The notes under the pieces: model-generated
What the model was told of the DNA's origin: nothing
Database searches by the model: none
What the model saw: only the letters and a program-made list of their open reading frames with translations
Assembly (NCBI RefSeq): GCF_030269515.1
Contig: NZ_BSTM01000045.1
Location: 1-42,194 of the forward strand
Reading direction: 5' to 3'
Length of the DNA: 42,194 nucleotides
Origin: Actinomadura sp. NBRC 104412
Lineage (GTDB): Bacteria > Actinomycetota > Actinomycetes > Streptosporangiales > Streptosporangiaceae
Shown: piece after piece, positions 1-8,332 of the stretch
Layout of the letters: the number at the start of each line of letters is the position of its first letter
Position numbering within the stretch: the stretch's first letter is position 1
Position numbers and translations under genes: made by a program

Positions 1-122
1 CCGCAGGACCCCACGCCATCACCGCCTCAGCACCCCTGTCCCGCATGACCCCCACCACCCGCACCACCATCCTCAAACACCTCCGCACCACAGCCGACCA
101 CATCAACCAACAACTCCCCTGA
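1..122 (+). CDS. IclR-family regulator, C-terminal end only
   Basis: The reading frame entering the window ends at a TGA at 120-122 and encodes about 39 residues beginning GPHAITASAPLSRM. This matches the end of the IclR effector-binding domain, where an A-I-S/T-x-S-x-P-x-x-R-M segment precedes a final amphipathic helix; here the helix runs to a terminal QQLP. The rest of the gene, including the helix-turn-helix, lies outside the window. It sits 46 bases before the class II aldolase on the same strand, so it may regulate or be cotranscribed with that gene. The family call rests on a short piece. Confidence 0.6.
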   Translation, partial: AGPHAITASAPLSRMTPTTRTTILKHLRTTADHINQQLP

Positions 123-168
123 CGGAGCCAGAGAGACGACCCGGGAAGAGAAGGAGACATCACACCGT

Positions 169-933
169 ATGAGCGACGCCATCCGCGACCTGGTCGCGAC
201 CTCATCCCAGGTGCTGGCCGCCACGGGGCACGGCGACCTGATCTGGGGCCACGCCTCCGTCCGCGACCCGGAGGGACGCGGTGTGTGGATCAAGTCGGCC
301 GAGTGGGGGCTGGAGGAGGTCACCGCCGAACGGGTGCAGCTCGTCGACGGCGAGGGCGCAGTGCTGGAGGGCGACGGGAAGCGGCACAGCGAGTACCCCA
401 TCCACACCGAGATCATGGCCGCGCGGCCCGATGTCGGCGGCGTCGTCCACACCCACTCGCCGAGCGCGGTGGCGCTGGCCTCCACCGGGCAGCCGCTGCG
501 GCCGGTCAGCCACGCGGCGAACTACTTCGTGCCGCCGCAGGTCCCGTCCTTCACGCTGACCGCCGACCTGATCCTCACCCCTGAGCTCGGCCGTTCGCTC
601 GCGCTCACGCTCGGCGAGGCGCGGGCGGCGTTCCTGGTCAACCACGGCCTGGTGGCCGTCGGCCCGACCCTCCAGGAGGCCACCGTGGCCGCCGTCCTCC
701 TCGAACGCGCCTGCGCGCAGCAGTTGCTGACGCACGCCGCGGGGGGATGGCCGACCTGGTCGCCGCCGGAGGAGTCGCTCGCCAAGCGCGAGCACATCTA
801 CAACGACGCGGCCGTCTCCGCCGTGTGGGACTACCTGGTACGGCGGCTCAGGGCGGGGACCTCGGCGGAGTCCAGCGGGATCGGCGTGAACATCGGCGGC
901 TCCTCCTCGGGCGTCAGCGCCGTCGGACCGTAG
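169..933 (+). CDS. class II aldolase/adducin family protein
   Basis: 254 aa. This is the fold of L-fuculose-phosphate aldolase and of several aromatic-acid decarboxylases. Visible zinc-site elements are the H94-T-H96 pair and H159 in VNHGLV, with E75 in SEYPIHTE as the likely catalytic acid. The ATG follows an AAGGAG-type ribosome site about 10 bases upstream. The conserved part ends near YLVRRL (about residue 227); the last 27 residues are Ser/Gly-rich and are encoded inside the 3' end of the opposing monooxygenase gene, a 103-bp convergent overlap. Flanking IclR regulators and a flavin hydroxylase suggest aromatic catabolism, perhaps a hydroxy-aromatic decarboxylase. The substrate is inference. 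Confidence 0.85.
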   Translation: MSDAIRDLVATSSQVLAATGHGDLIWGHASVRDPEGRGVWIKSAEWGLEEVTAERVQLVDGEGAVLEGDGKRHSEYPIHTEIMAARPDVGGVVHTHSPSAVALASTGQPLRPVSHAANYFVPPQVPSFTLTADLILTPELGRSLALTLGEARAAFLVNHGLVAVGPTLQEATVAAVLLERACAQQLLTHAAGGWPTWSPPEESLAKREHIYNDAAVSAVWDYLVRRLRAGTSAESSGIGVNIGGSSSGVSAVGP

Positions 934-2114
934 AGCCACTCGGTGAAGGAGTAGTCGTAGACGTCCCGCGCCCGCAGGATCGCGTTGCGCCGCAGCCGGC
1001 GCGGGCCGTCGAGATGCCACAGGTCGCCCCAGTCGCGGGCGGTGAGCAGCACCCGGCGGCAGTGCTCGGGACGGACGGCCTCGTAGGCGGTGAGGACGCC
1101 CGGCCAGTCGATCGCGCCGTCCGCGGCGCGGCGGGCCGCGACGTGCCGGGCGAGCACCCAGCCGTCCTCGATCGCCATGATCGCGCCCTGCGCCAGATAC
1201 TGGAGCGGCGGATGGGCGGCGTCGCCGAGCAGGGCGATATCGCCATGGACCCATGTCATGATCGGATCGCGGTCGTACATCCGCCACCAGCGGTCGCGCC
1301 ACATCAGCGGGATCCCGGCCCGGACCTCGGGGCAGGCGGCGGCGAAGGCGTCGTCGAGCTCGTCGGGGGTGCCCCAGTCCTCCTCGCCCGCGCGGGCCTT
1401 GGGCGACTCGAACACCGCGACCTGGTTGAGCAGCTCGCCGCCGCGCAGGCCGTACAGGACGAAGTGGCAGCGCGGGCCGACGTGGACGGAGACCTCGCTG
1501 AGATCGACGTTGCGTTCGGGCGCCACCTGGTCGATCGGCACGGTGCCGCGGTAGGCGACGTAGGCGGAGCTGACCGGTTCGTCGTCGACCAGCAGCTTGC
1601 GCGCGACCGAGTGCAGGCCGTCGGCGGCGATGACGATGCGCGCCTGGTCGGTACGGCCGTCCGCCAGGGTCACGCGGGCGCCCGCCCCGGTGTTCTCGTA
1701 GCCGGTGACCTTGGCGCTGGTGACCAGGTCGACGCCCGCGCGGCGGCAGGCACGAAGGAAGAGCGCGTGCAGGTCGCCGCGGTGGATGACCATGTACGGG
1801 AAGCCGTACCTCCGTTGCAGGTCGATCAGGTCGAGCCGGGTCAGCTCGCTGCCGTCGAGCGCGTCCCGCATCACCATGCTCCGGGGCAGGACGCCGAGGC
1901 TCGTGGCCTCCTCCAGCAGGCCGTAGTCGTCCAAAATCCGGGTGCAGTTGGGGGCGAGCTGGATGCCGGCGCCGACCTCGCCGAGCTCGGCCGCCTGCTC
2001 CAGCACCCGCACTCGTAGGCCCTCGCGGGACAGGGCGAACGCGGTGCTCAGGCCGCCGATGCCGCCCCCGACGACCAGCACGTCGACGGGTGTGGGGGTG
2101 GTGGGAGTGCTCAT
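831..2114 (-). CDS. FAD-dependent aromatic monooxygenase (3-hydroxybenzoate 6-hydroxylase-like)
   Basis: 427 aa from the MSTPTTPTP start. It is a group A flavoprotein hydroxylase using NAD(P)H and O2. The dinucleotide-binding motif GGGIGG is at residues 16-21 after the first beta strand, and the second FAD motif GDAAHP is followed by QGAIMAIEDG, both hallmarks of the PHBH superfamily. An in-frame ATG at 2138 would add nine residues; I prefer 2114 because it starts just before the Rossmann strand, although neither start has a strong ribosome site. The product resembles salicylate or 3-hydroxybenzoate hydroxylases, but the exact ring substrate cannot be read from the sequence. It is divergent from the IclR gene at 2180 and overlaps the aldolase tail-to-tail. 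Confidence 0.85.
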   Translation of the reverse strand: MSTPTTPTPVDVLVVGGGIGGLSTAFALSREGLRVRVLEQAAELGEVGAGIQLAPNCTRILDDYGLLEEATSLGVLPRSMVMRDALDGSELTRLDLIDLQRRYGFPYMVIHRGDLHALFLRACRRAGVDLVTSAKVTGYENTGAGARVTLADGRTDQARIVIAADGLHSVARKLLVDDEPVSSAYVAYRGTVPIDQVAPERNVDLSEVSVHVGPRCHFVLYGLRGGELLNQVAVFESPKARAGEEDWGTPDELDDAFAAACPEVRAGIPLMWRDRWWRMYDRDPIMTWVHGDIALLGDAAHPPLQYLAQGAIMAIEDGWVLARHVAARRAADGAIDWPGVLTAYEAVRPEHCRRVLLTARDWGDLWHLDGPRRLRRNAILRARDVYDYSFTEWLYGPTALTPEEEPPMFTPIPLDSAEVPALSRRTR

Positions 2115-2153
2115 GCCGCCAGCTTGCAGGCGTCCCATAATGAGGAAGGCGGA

Positions 2154-2170
2154 ATTCTGCTATCCAGAAT
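2154..2170. promoter_or_regulatory. hyphenated palindrome, candidate IclR operator
   Basis: ATTCTG at 2154-2159 and CAGAAT at 2165-2170 form a perfect 6+6 inverted repeat with a 5-bp spacer. It lies in the 65-bp gap between the divergent monooxygenase and IclR genes and is AT-rich against a high-GC background. IclR-type regulators commonly bind such elements next to their own gene, so it could control both promoters. No binding data are implied. Confidence 0.5.
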
Positions 2171-2179
2171 CGGGCTCCA

Positions 2180-2944
2180 GTGGACAAGCCTCTGAAGACG
2201 CCGCCGGCCTACCTGGTGCGGAGCGTGGACCACGCGCTGAGGCTGGCCGTGATCCTCCAGCTCGAAGGCGGGCTGACGGTCTCGGACGCGGCCGAACGGC
2301 TCGGCGTGGCGCGCTCCACCGCGCACCGGCTGCTCGCCATGCTGGTGTACCGGGACTTCGCCGTTCGGGATGACGGGCATGTCTATCGGGCGGGGCCGGT
2401 GCTGGAACTGGCCGCCCACTCGCCCTCCTCGGCGGCCCGGCTACGCGAGGTGGCCCTTCCGCATCTGCGGCGGCTGGCCGGTCTGCTGGACGAGTCCACC
2501 AACCTCGCCGTGCGCACCGGCGGCACGGCCCGGTTCATCGCCAGCGTGGAATGCGCCCGCACCCTGCGGGTCGGGTCGCGCGAAGGCATGGTGTTCCCGG
2601 CGTACCGCACCACCGCGGGACTGCTGCTGCTGGCCGAGCTGCCACCCCAGGAACTCGACGAGCTGTATGCGGACGGCGGGGAGCGGGCGCCCGATCTGCG
2701 ACGACTGCGGGCCGAGCTGGCACGGGTCCGCCGCAACGGCTTCGCGCTCAACCGCGACCGTTCCGAGCGCGGCGTGACGGCGGTCGGCGTTCCCGTGCGG
2801 GACCGTGACGGGACCGCCGTCGCCGGGCTGTCGGTCTCGATGCCCAGCGCCCGCTACGACCGTCACCGGCTGCCGGGGCTGGTCCGCGTCCTCACCCAGG
2901 CCGCCGGCGCCATAGAAGCCGGCCTCCCCGGCCCGTCCGCGTAG
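2180..2944 (+). CDS. IclR-family transcriptional regulator
   Basis: 254 aa. Residues about 10-75 form the winged helix-turn-helix (VSDAAERLGVARSTAHRLLAML), and about 85-250 the IclR effector-binding domain with the typical tail VTAVGVPVRDRDGTAVAGLSVSMP. The start at 2180 is supported by full-length homology at the N-terminus. It is transcribed away from the FAD monooxygenase, the classic arrangement for a local activator or repressor of an aromatic catabolic gene, and the candidate operator at 2154-2170 lies between them. The effector is unknown. Confidence 0.92.
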   Translation: MDKPLKTPPAYLVRSVDHALRLAVILQLEGGLTVSDAAERLGVARSTAHRLLAMLVYRDFAVRDDGHVYRAGPVLELAAHSPSSAARLREVALPHLRRLAGLLDESTNLAVRTGGTARFIASVECARTLRVGSREGMVFPAYRTTAGLLLLAELPPQELDELYADGGERAPDLRRLRAELARVRRNGFALNRDRSERGVTAVGVPVRDRDGTAVAGLSVSMPSARYDRHRLPGLVRVLTQAAGAIEAGLPGPSA

Positions 2945-3029
2945 CGACGTCCCCCACGTACCCTCAAAACGGTGTGAAGGGCATAAAACTGATGTCATTG
3001 ACCGTCACGCTCGCCTGGGAGGGAGACAC

Positions 3030-3785
3030 GTGCGCGCGCTGGTGATCGAGCATGATCCGATGTGCCCGGCGGGGACGGTGGGGGACCGGCTGGTCCAACG
3101 CGGCTTCGACCTGACCCGGCTGACGGTCGTCCCCGCCGAGCGCCGCGAGCGGCCGGACGTCGAGTGCGCCTTCCCCGGCGCCGCGGGCTGGGATCTGATC
3201 GTCACGCTGGGCGCGCCCTGGTCGGTGGACGACGAGGCGGCCATCGGCTCGTGGATCGGCGGCGAACTGGCGCTGCTGCGCGAGGCGCATCGGGCCGGGA
3301 CGCCGGTGCTGGGCGTGTGCTTCGGCGGGCAGGCCCTGGCCACCGCCCTGGGCGGCGGCGTCGAACGCGCCCCCCGCATCGAGCTGGGCTGGAGCGAGAT
3401 CGAGACCGAGGAGCCGTCGCTGGTCGCGCCCGGCCCGTGGTTCGAGTACCACACCGACCGCTGGGCGGTGCCGCCCGGCGCCGTGGAGGTCGCCCGGAAC
3501 GACATCGGCTCGCAGGCGTTCCGGATCGGGCGGAGCCTCGGCGTCCAGTTCCACCCGGAGGTCACCCTGCCGATCGTGGAGACGTGGCTGGAGTACGGGG
3601 CCAAGCAGGGCGTCGTGGCGGACGGGCTGCTCGACCGCACCAAAGGCATGCTCGCCGCCGCCGAACGCCGTGCCCACGCCCTCGTCGACGGCTTCCTCGA
3701 TCACGTGGCGCTGAGCCGACCCATGGGATCCCGGCCGGTTCGTTCCGTACCGGCGGAGTCCCGAGCGGGCAGAATGCAGGCATGA
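3030..3785 (+). CDS. class I glutamine amidotransferase-like protein
   Basis: 251 aa. A single GATase1 domain: nucleophile C97 in GVCFGGQ and the His/Glu pair H175/E177 in FHPEV complete the catalytic triad. Domains of this type release ammonia from glutamine for a partner synthetase or act alone on gamma-glutamyl compounds; no synthetase is fused or adjacent, so the acceptor is unknown. The start is GTG at 3030 behind a strong GGAGGGAG site. The last four bases, ATGA, overlap the start of the aldo/keto reductase, so the two are probably translated together. Confidence 0.88.
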   Translation: MRALVIEHDPMCPAGTVGDRLVQRGFDLTRLTVVPAERRERPDVECAFPGAAGWDLIVTLGAPWSVDDEAAIGSWIGGELALLREAHRAGTPVLGVCFGGQALATALGGGVERAPRIELGWSEIETEEPSLVAPGPWFEYHTDRWAVPPGAVEVARNDIGSQAFRIGRSLGVQFHPEVTLPIVETWLEYGAKQGVVADGLLDRTKGMLAAAERRAHALVDGFLDHVALSRPMGSRPVRSVPAESRAGRMQA

Positions 3786-4558
3786 CTCGGAGTGTGAAGC
3801 TCGGTGGCGGTCTCGCTCTGCCGTTGATCGGGTTCGGGACGTGGCAGTTGCGGTCCAAGGCGGCGTACGAGTCGGTCCGGGCGGCACTCGACATCGGTTA
3901 CCGGCATGTGGACACCGCGACGCTGTACAGGAACGAGTCCGAGGTGGGGAGGGCCGTCAAGGACAGTGGCGTGGACCGGGAGCAGGTCTTCATCACCACC
4001 AAGCTGCGCCCGAGCGACGCGCGGCACGCCCGCCGCTCCCTGGAGTCGAGCCTCCGGCTGCTCGACACCGGCTACGTGGACCTGTGGCTCGTGCACTGGC
4101 CGCCCGGCCGGGACGAACTCGTCCCCACGTGGGAGGAACTGCTGTCGGCACAGGACGAGGGGCTCGCCCGCAACGTCGGGGTCAGCAACTACAGTCCGGC
4201 CCAGATCGACCTGCTGACCAAGGCCACCGGACGGCAGCCGGCGGTCAACCAGATCCCGTGGAGCCCCGCGCAGCACGATCCCGCCCTGCTGGAGGAGCAC
4301 CGCCGCCGGGGCGTGGTGGTCGAGGGCTACAGCGGCCTGAAGAACACCGACCTGCGCCATCCCGTCCTCACCGGGATCGCTCAGCGGCACGGCGTCACCA
4401 CCGCACAGGTCGTCCTGCGCTGGCACCTGGAGCACGACATCGTGATCCTGCCCCGGTCCTCGCGCCGCGAGCGCATCGCCGCCAACGTCGACCTGGAGGG
4501 CTTCGACCTCACCCCCGAGGACGTCTCGGCGATCGACGCCTTCGGCCGTACCGGCTGA
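3782..4558 (+). CDS. aldo/keto reductase
   Basis: 258 aa, close to the usual (beta/alpha)8 family size. The catalytic tetrad is complete: D44 in RHVDTA, Y49 in TLYRNE, K74 in TTKLRP and H105 in LVHWP. The NADPH-binding end has the ILPRSSRRERI segment typical of 2,5-diketo-D-gluconate reductase-like members. Its ATG overlaps the stop of the amidotransferase gene by four bases, so coupling is likely. It reduces small aldehydes or ketones; the natural substrate is unknown. Confidence 0.92.
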   Translation: MTRSVKLGGGLALPLIGFGTWQLRSKAAYESVRAALDIGYRHVDTATLYRNESEVGRAVKDSGVDREQVFITTKLRPSDARHARRSLESSLRLLDTGYVDLWLVHWPPGRDELVPTWEELLSAQDEGLARNVGVSNYSPAQIDLLTKATGRQPAVNQIPWSPAQHDPALLEEHRRRGVVVEGYSGLKNTDLRHPVLTGIAQRHGVTTAQVVLRWHLEHDIVILPRSSRRERIAANVDLEGFDLTPEDVSAIDAFGRTG

Positions 4559-4609
4559 GCGAAGGGCGGGGCCGCCGCCGGAAGACCGGGCGGCGAGTAC
4601 CCTTGGCCG

Positions 4610-5371
4610 GTGTTCTCGCCCCAAGGCCCGTCCCTGCGTGAACTGGCGATCCAAGCACTGTCGTCGGTCGAGCGCGGCTACGATCTGCTGGCCCCCAAGT
4701 TCGACCACACGCCCTTCCGCACCCCAAGCGCCCTCCTGGACGCGACCGCCGACGCGCTGCGCCCGTTCGGACCGTTCGGTACAGGACTGGACGTGTGCTG
4801 CGGCACCGGCGCCGGCATACGGGTCCTCCGGGTCCTGTGCCCGGAACGGATGACCGGTGTCGATTTCAGCGCCGGCATGCTCGCGCGGGCGCGCACGGCA
4901 CACCCGGACGCCGACCTGGTACGCGCCGACGTCCGGGCCGAACTGCCCTTCTCCGCCGACTTCGACCTCGCGGTCAGCTTCGGGGCCCTCGGGCACTTCC
5001 TGCCCGCCGAACGTCCCGCGCTGTTCGCCAACGTGCACCGCGCGCTACGGCCCGGCGGGCTGTTCGCCTTCCCGATCGGCGGCCCGCCGCCCTTCACCTC
5101 GGTCTGGTACTGGGCGCTGCTCGGGTTCGACACGGCCATGCGGGTCCGCAACGCGGTGTGGCGTCCCCCGTTCGTCATGTACTACCGCACCGCCCCGCTG
5201 CGCGCGGTCCGCGACGACCTGAAGGCGGCCGGGTTCAGCGTGTCCACCGTCCCCCTCAAGGACTTGGGACAGCGCAGGGACGGCGGTCCGCGCTACCGCC
5301 TCATCCTCGCGCGCAAGGCCGCTACCGGCCGAAAGCCGGAAGCAGGTCGGACATCGGCGCGGCATCGGTGA
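4610..5371 (+). CDS. class I SAM-dependent methyltransferase
   Basis: 253 aa. SAM-binding motif I is LDVCCGTGAG at about residues 60-69, followed by GVDFSAGML (motif II acidic residue) and the post-motif LRPGG at the end of beta-5 region. The start is GTG at 4610, 51 bases after the reductase. The last about 20 residues are Arg-rich and unlike the rest; they may come from fusion with the decayed LysR region that follows, because the coding sequence ends in the same stretch where the LysR remnant begins. The substrate is unknown. Confidence 0.82.
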   Translation: MFSPQGPSLRELAIQALSSVERGYDLLAPKFDHTPFRTPSALLDATADALRPFGPFGTGLDVCCGTGAGIRVLRVLCPERMTGVDFSAGMLARARTAHPDADLVRADVRAELPFSADFDLAVSFGALGHFLPAERPALFANVHRALRPGGLFAFPIGGPPPFTSVWYWALLGFDTAMRVRNAVWRPPFVMYYRTAPLRAVRDDLKAAGFSVSTVPLKDLGQRRDGGPRYRLILARKAATGRKPEAGRTSARHR

Positions 5372-5837
5372 CGAACCCGAACCGTCCCTCTTTCCGGATG
5401 CCGATCCCGCGCTGGAGTCCGTCCCGCTCGGCGCCGAGCGGCTCCTGGTCGTGGTGCCCGCCTCGCACGAGATCACCGAGCGGCGCCTGCCGGGGCTGGG
5501 GCCGCTGCGGGACGAGCGCCGGCTCGGCTTCCCGCCCGAACGGCTCCAGCCCGACCCGTTCGGCCAGGTGCCGCGGCGGCACCTGGCTGCGGCCGGGCTC
5601 GCCGACCCGTCATCACCGTGATCGACAGCCTCACCGCGCAGAAACGGCTGGTGGAGGCGGGTCTCGGGGTCGCGCTCATGCCGGTGAGCGCCGTCCGCGA
5701 GGAGCTGCGCATCGGCAGCCTGCGCACGATCGTGGTCGATGGCCTCGATGCCGAACTGCCCGTCGTCGCCGTGCGGAGGTCGTCGCCGTGCGGAGGAAGG
5801 ACGGCTACCGCACACCCAAGCTGCGCCGCCCCCTGAA
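5352..5837 (+). pseudogene. LysR-family regulator remnant (effector-binding domain, two frame lesions)
   Basis: Three frames joined in order read as an LTTR effector domain. The first runs from about 5352 to the stop near 5623 and includes LLVVVPASHEITE. A shift near 5608 leads to TVIDSLTAQKRLVEAGLGV and ELPVVAVRR. A second shift is caused by a perfect 17-bp tandem duplication (5762-5778 and 5779-5795); after it the frame continues VVAVRRKDGYRTPKL, the normal LTTR C-terminus. The N-terminal helix-turn-helix is absent. Removing one 17-bp copy restores a continuous C-terminus, so the lesion is directly visible. It is most likely nonfunctional. Confidence 0.8.
5762..5795. repeat. 17-bp perfect tandem duplication
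   Basis: Two identical adjacent copies of GTCGTCGCCGTGCGGAG occupy 5762-5778 and 5779-5795. Seventeen is not a multiple of three, so the duplication shifts the LysR remnant's frame. It looks like a replication-slippage event. Confidence 0.95.
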
Positions 5838-5864
5838 GCCGCCCTCCTCGAGTACCGTCGTGCC

Positions 5865-6803
5865 ATGAGCGACCCCGTCGCGGACATCGTGGCCGACGTC
5901 GTGGCGACCACACGGCGCGGCACCGCCGTCTACGGGCTCAACAGGTTCCACGCGCCGTGGGGCGTCCGCGTCCCGCCGGGACGCCTTGCCAGCTTCCACG
6001 TCGTCACGGCCGGCGCCTGCTGGCTCGTCCCCGACGGGGGCGAGCCGATCCGGCTCACCCGCGGCGACGCGGTGCTGGTCCTGGCCGACGTCGGGCATGT
6101 CCTCGCGGACACTCCCGGCCGCCCCACCCGTTCGATGGAGGAGCTGATCGGCGGGCCGCTCGGCGAGACGGTCCCGGCGGAGGTCCGCATCGACGGACCG
6201 GGCCCGCTCACCGGCCTGGTCTGCGGCGGCTACCTGCTGGACGGCGGCCCCCGGCACCCGCTGACCGCGCTGCTGCCCCCGGTCGTACGGGTCGGCGCGG
6301 CACAGGCTCAAGGCAGCGGCCTCGCCGCCGCCGTCGACCTGCTCACCGCCGAGGTCGACCGCTCCGACCCCGGCTCGCGCGCCGTCGTCGGCACGCTGCT
6401 CGACCTGCTGATCGTGTACCTGCTGCGCGCCTGGCTCGCCGCACCCGGCGCCCCCGGCGACGGCTGGCTGCGCGCACTGCGCGACCCGGCGGTCGGACAG
6501 GCGCTCGCGCTGGTACACGCGGAGCCCGCCCGTCCGTGGACGGTGGCCGCGCTCGCCCGGGCCGTCGGCACGCCGCGCGCCACGTTCGCCCGCCGGTTCA
6601 CCGCGCTCACCGGGCGGGCGCCGATGGCGTACGTGACCGAGTGGCGGATGACCGTCGCCGCCCGGCTGCTGCGCGAGGGACGTGAGCCCTTGCGCGAGAT
6701 CGCCGGGCGGGTCGGGTACGACTCGGAATTCGCGTTCGCCCGCGCCTTCAAACGCGCGGTCGGCGAGTCGCCGGGCCGCTACCGGCAGAGAACCGGGCGC
6801 TAG
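5865..6803 (+). CDS. AraC-family transcriptional regulator with N-terminal cupin domain
   Basis: 312 aa. Residues about 10-190 resemble the AraC-type cupin sensor (Cupin_6-like) with SFHVVTAGACWL and GDAVLVLADVGHVL. Residues about 210-312 form the double helix-turn-helix: VAALARAVGTPRATFARRF is the first recognition unit and IAGRVGYDSEFAFARAFKRAVGES the second, followed by the usual P-G-R-Y-R. The start is ATG at 5865. It converges on an NmrA-like oxidoreductase at 6855, which in many actinomycetes is a neighbour and likely target of such regulators. The ligand is unknown. Confidence 0.9.
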   Translation: MSDPVADIVADVVATTRRGTAVYGLNRFHAPWGVRVPPGRLASFHVVTAGACWLVPDGGEPIRLTRGDAVLVLADVGHVLADTPGRPTRSMEELIGGPLGETVPAEVRIDGPGPLTGLVCGGYLLDGGPRHPLTALLPPVVRVGAAQAQGSGLAAAVDLLTAEVDRSDPGSRAVVGTLLDLLIVYLLRAWLAAPGAPGDGWLRALRDPAVGQALALVHAEPARPWTVAALARAVGTPRATFARRFTALTGRAPMAYVTEWRMTVAARLLREGREPLREIAGRVGYDSEFAFARAFKRAVGESPGRYRQRTGR

Positions 6804-6854
6804 CCGGGACGGCACCCCCGGGGCCGCAGGCGTCGGATCGAGGTGCCGCGCTGG

Positions 6855-7751
6855 TCAGCGTGGCGCGGACGAGGTCCTCGCCGGCGCCCACGCCGCCGCC
6901 GCCCCGGCCGCGAACTCGGCGAAGCTGATCGGAGGCCGGCCCGTCACGGTGGCCACCACATCGTTCAGCACCCCGAACGCGCCGGTGGCGAGGGCGTTGG
7001 TGTACAGCTCGCCGATCGCCTCGGCGACCTCCCGCGACATGCCCGAGTCGACCAGCATCGCGCTGAACCGGTCGCGCCCCGCCTCCACGTACCTGATCGG
7101 CCTGCCCGCGGCGGCCGAGATCAGCGTGGTGACCTCCGCCATCGTGAGCCGCTCGGGGCCCACCACGGGGTATCCCTTCCCCTCGTGGCCGTCCTCGGTG
7201 AGCGCGACCGCCGCGACCGCGGCGATGTCATCGGCGGACACCCACGAGACCAGGCCGTCACCGCCCGGCAGGACGATCTCGTCGCGCTCGCGGATGCTCT
7301 CGTCCGTCCGCGTCGAATGCGGTTCGGAGAAGTTCTGCATGAACGCGCCGGGCCGCACGATGGTGCCGGGCGTCCCGGACGACTCCACGGCGAGTTCGAC
7401 GCGGCGCAGCGGGTCGTCGGGCGGTGCCCCGTCCACGCCCAGCGCCGACAGCAGCACGACCCGGCGTACGCCGGCCTTCGCCGCACCGTCGAGCAGCGTG
7501 GCCACCTGTTCCGCGGGATCGCCCGTCGCGCCCGGATCCCCGTAGACGATGTAGATCGCGTCCACTCCCTTGCGTGCGGCCTCGTACGTGCTCTCGTCCG
7601 CCCAGTCGAACCGGACCGGCTCGACGCCGGGACGGGCGATGCCCGGCCTCCGGCCGGCCGCCCGCACGGTGGCGCCGCGTCGAACGAGCAAGGGGATCAG
7701 GCGGCGCCCGGTCTTACCGGTCGCCCCGGTCACCAGGATGGTGTCGGTCAT
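6855..7751 (-). CDS. NmrA-like NAD(P)-binding protein
   Basis: 298 aa from the ATG at 7751, which follows GGAGG. The N-terminal Rossmann motif GATGKTG is at residues 9-15, and the family's atypical short-chain dehydrogenase features follow, without a YxxxK catalytic pair where expected. Such proteins are NAD(P)H-quinone oxidoreductases, isoflavone-reductase-like enzymes or redox sensors. A longer frame reaching 7790 was not used because it lacks a ribosome site. It lies 101 bp downstream of the VOC gene on the same strand and faces the AraC regulator. Confidence 0.87.
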   Translation of the reverse strand: MTDTILVTGATGKTGRRLIPLLVRRGATVRAAGRRPGIARPGVEPVRFDWADESTYEAARKGVDAIYIVYGDPGATGDPAEQVATLLDGAAKAGVRRVVLLSALGVDGAPPDDPLRRVELAVESSGTPGTIVRPGAFMQNFSEPHSTRTDESIRERDEIVLPGGDGLVSWVSADDIAAVAAVALTEDGHEGKGYPVVGPERLTMAEVTTLISAAAGRPIRYVEAGRDRFSAMLVDSGMSREVAEAIGELYTNALATGAFGVLNDVVATVTGRPPISFAEFAAGAAAAWAPARTSSAPR

Positions 7752-7852
7752 GTAAGCCTCCGAATGGTCGGCCCTTAGCGGACCGCTCAACCATAGGGAC
7801 GGCTATCTGGGACGATCCATAACAGTTCGCCGCCAAAAAATATCCGATCGTC

Positions 7853-8305
7853 TCACTGACTCGTGCCGGACCGGTCCGCGTAGATTCCTTCGAGCATTCC
7901 GGTGGCCTGCCCGACCTCGATCAGGTAGCCGTCGGGATCACGCATGTAGCACCGGAGCTCCGCCTTGCGGTCGATGGGCTCGGTGAGGAACTCGGCGCCT
8001 TTGGCGCGTGCCTCGGTGGAGAAGGCCGCGATGTCGGCGACCCGCACGTTCATGAAGGCCGACACGGTGTCCGTTCGCTCCGGCGCCTTGAGCGTGATGC
8101 CCGGCTTGTCGGGGGTGGGGCCGCCGCCCGGGTTCATGATGATCCAGGTGTTCGCCACCTTCACGATGCAGGGGTTCTCCTCGAGGACGACCTCGCCGCC
8201 GAAAACACCGGCGTAGAACTCCCGTGCGCGTGCCACGTCCCTGACGGTCAGGAAATGGGTCAGGACCAGCCCCCGCTCCGGTGCCGGCCATTTGTCTCGC
8301 TGCAT
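7853..8305 (-). CDS. VOC (glyoxalase/dioxygenase superfamily) protein
   Basis: 150 aa. Two beta-alpha-beta-beta-beta modules: LTHFLTVRDVARAREFYAGVFGGEV begins the first, and MRDPDGYLIEVGQ near the end carries the E of the metal site in the second. Members include glyoxalases, extradiol dioxygenases and resistance binding proteins. The ATG at 8305 with GGTGGGG upstream is preferred; a GTG at 8314 is possible. It is 27 bases downstream of the CoA ligase stop, so it is probably the fourth gene of the TetR-led operon. Confidence 0.85.
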   Translation of the reverse strand: MQRDKWPAPERGLVLTHFLTVRDVARAREFYAGVFGGEVVLEENPCIVKVANTWIIMNPGGGPTPDKPGITLKAPERTDTVSAFMNVRVADIAAFSTEARAKGAEFLTEPIDRKAELRCYMRDPDGYLIEVGQATGMLEGIYADRSGTSQ

Positions 8306-8332
8306 GATCCCCACCTACCCGGACGGCCCCGT

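Noticed and set aside
202..2187. 661-aa minus-strand open frame
   Set aside because: It runs across the monooxygenase and aldolase in a frame with no domains; the two real genes have intact catalytic motifs.
5322..5582. 86-aa minus-strand frame ending GFVTDAAPMSDLLPAFGR
   Set aside because: It is antisense to the LysR remnant, whose plus-strand frames explain the sequence better.
6804..6854. Terminator between the AraC and NmrA genes
   Set aside because: Only a 7-bp stem (CGGCACC/GGTGCCG) with a loop of more than 25 bases extending toward the neighbouring gene; too weak.
7752..7852. Intrinsic terminator with the TATTTTTTGG run after the VOC gene
   Set aside because: The T-run is present on the minus strand but the preceding sequence has no convincing stem.
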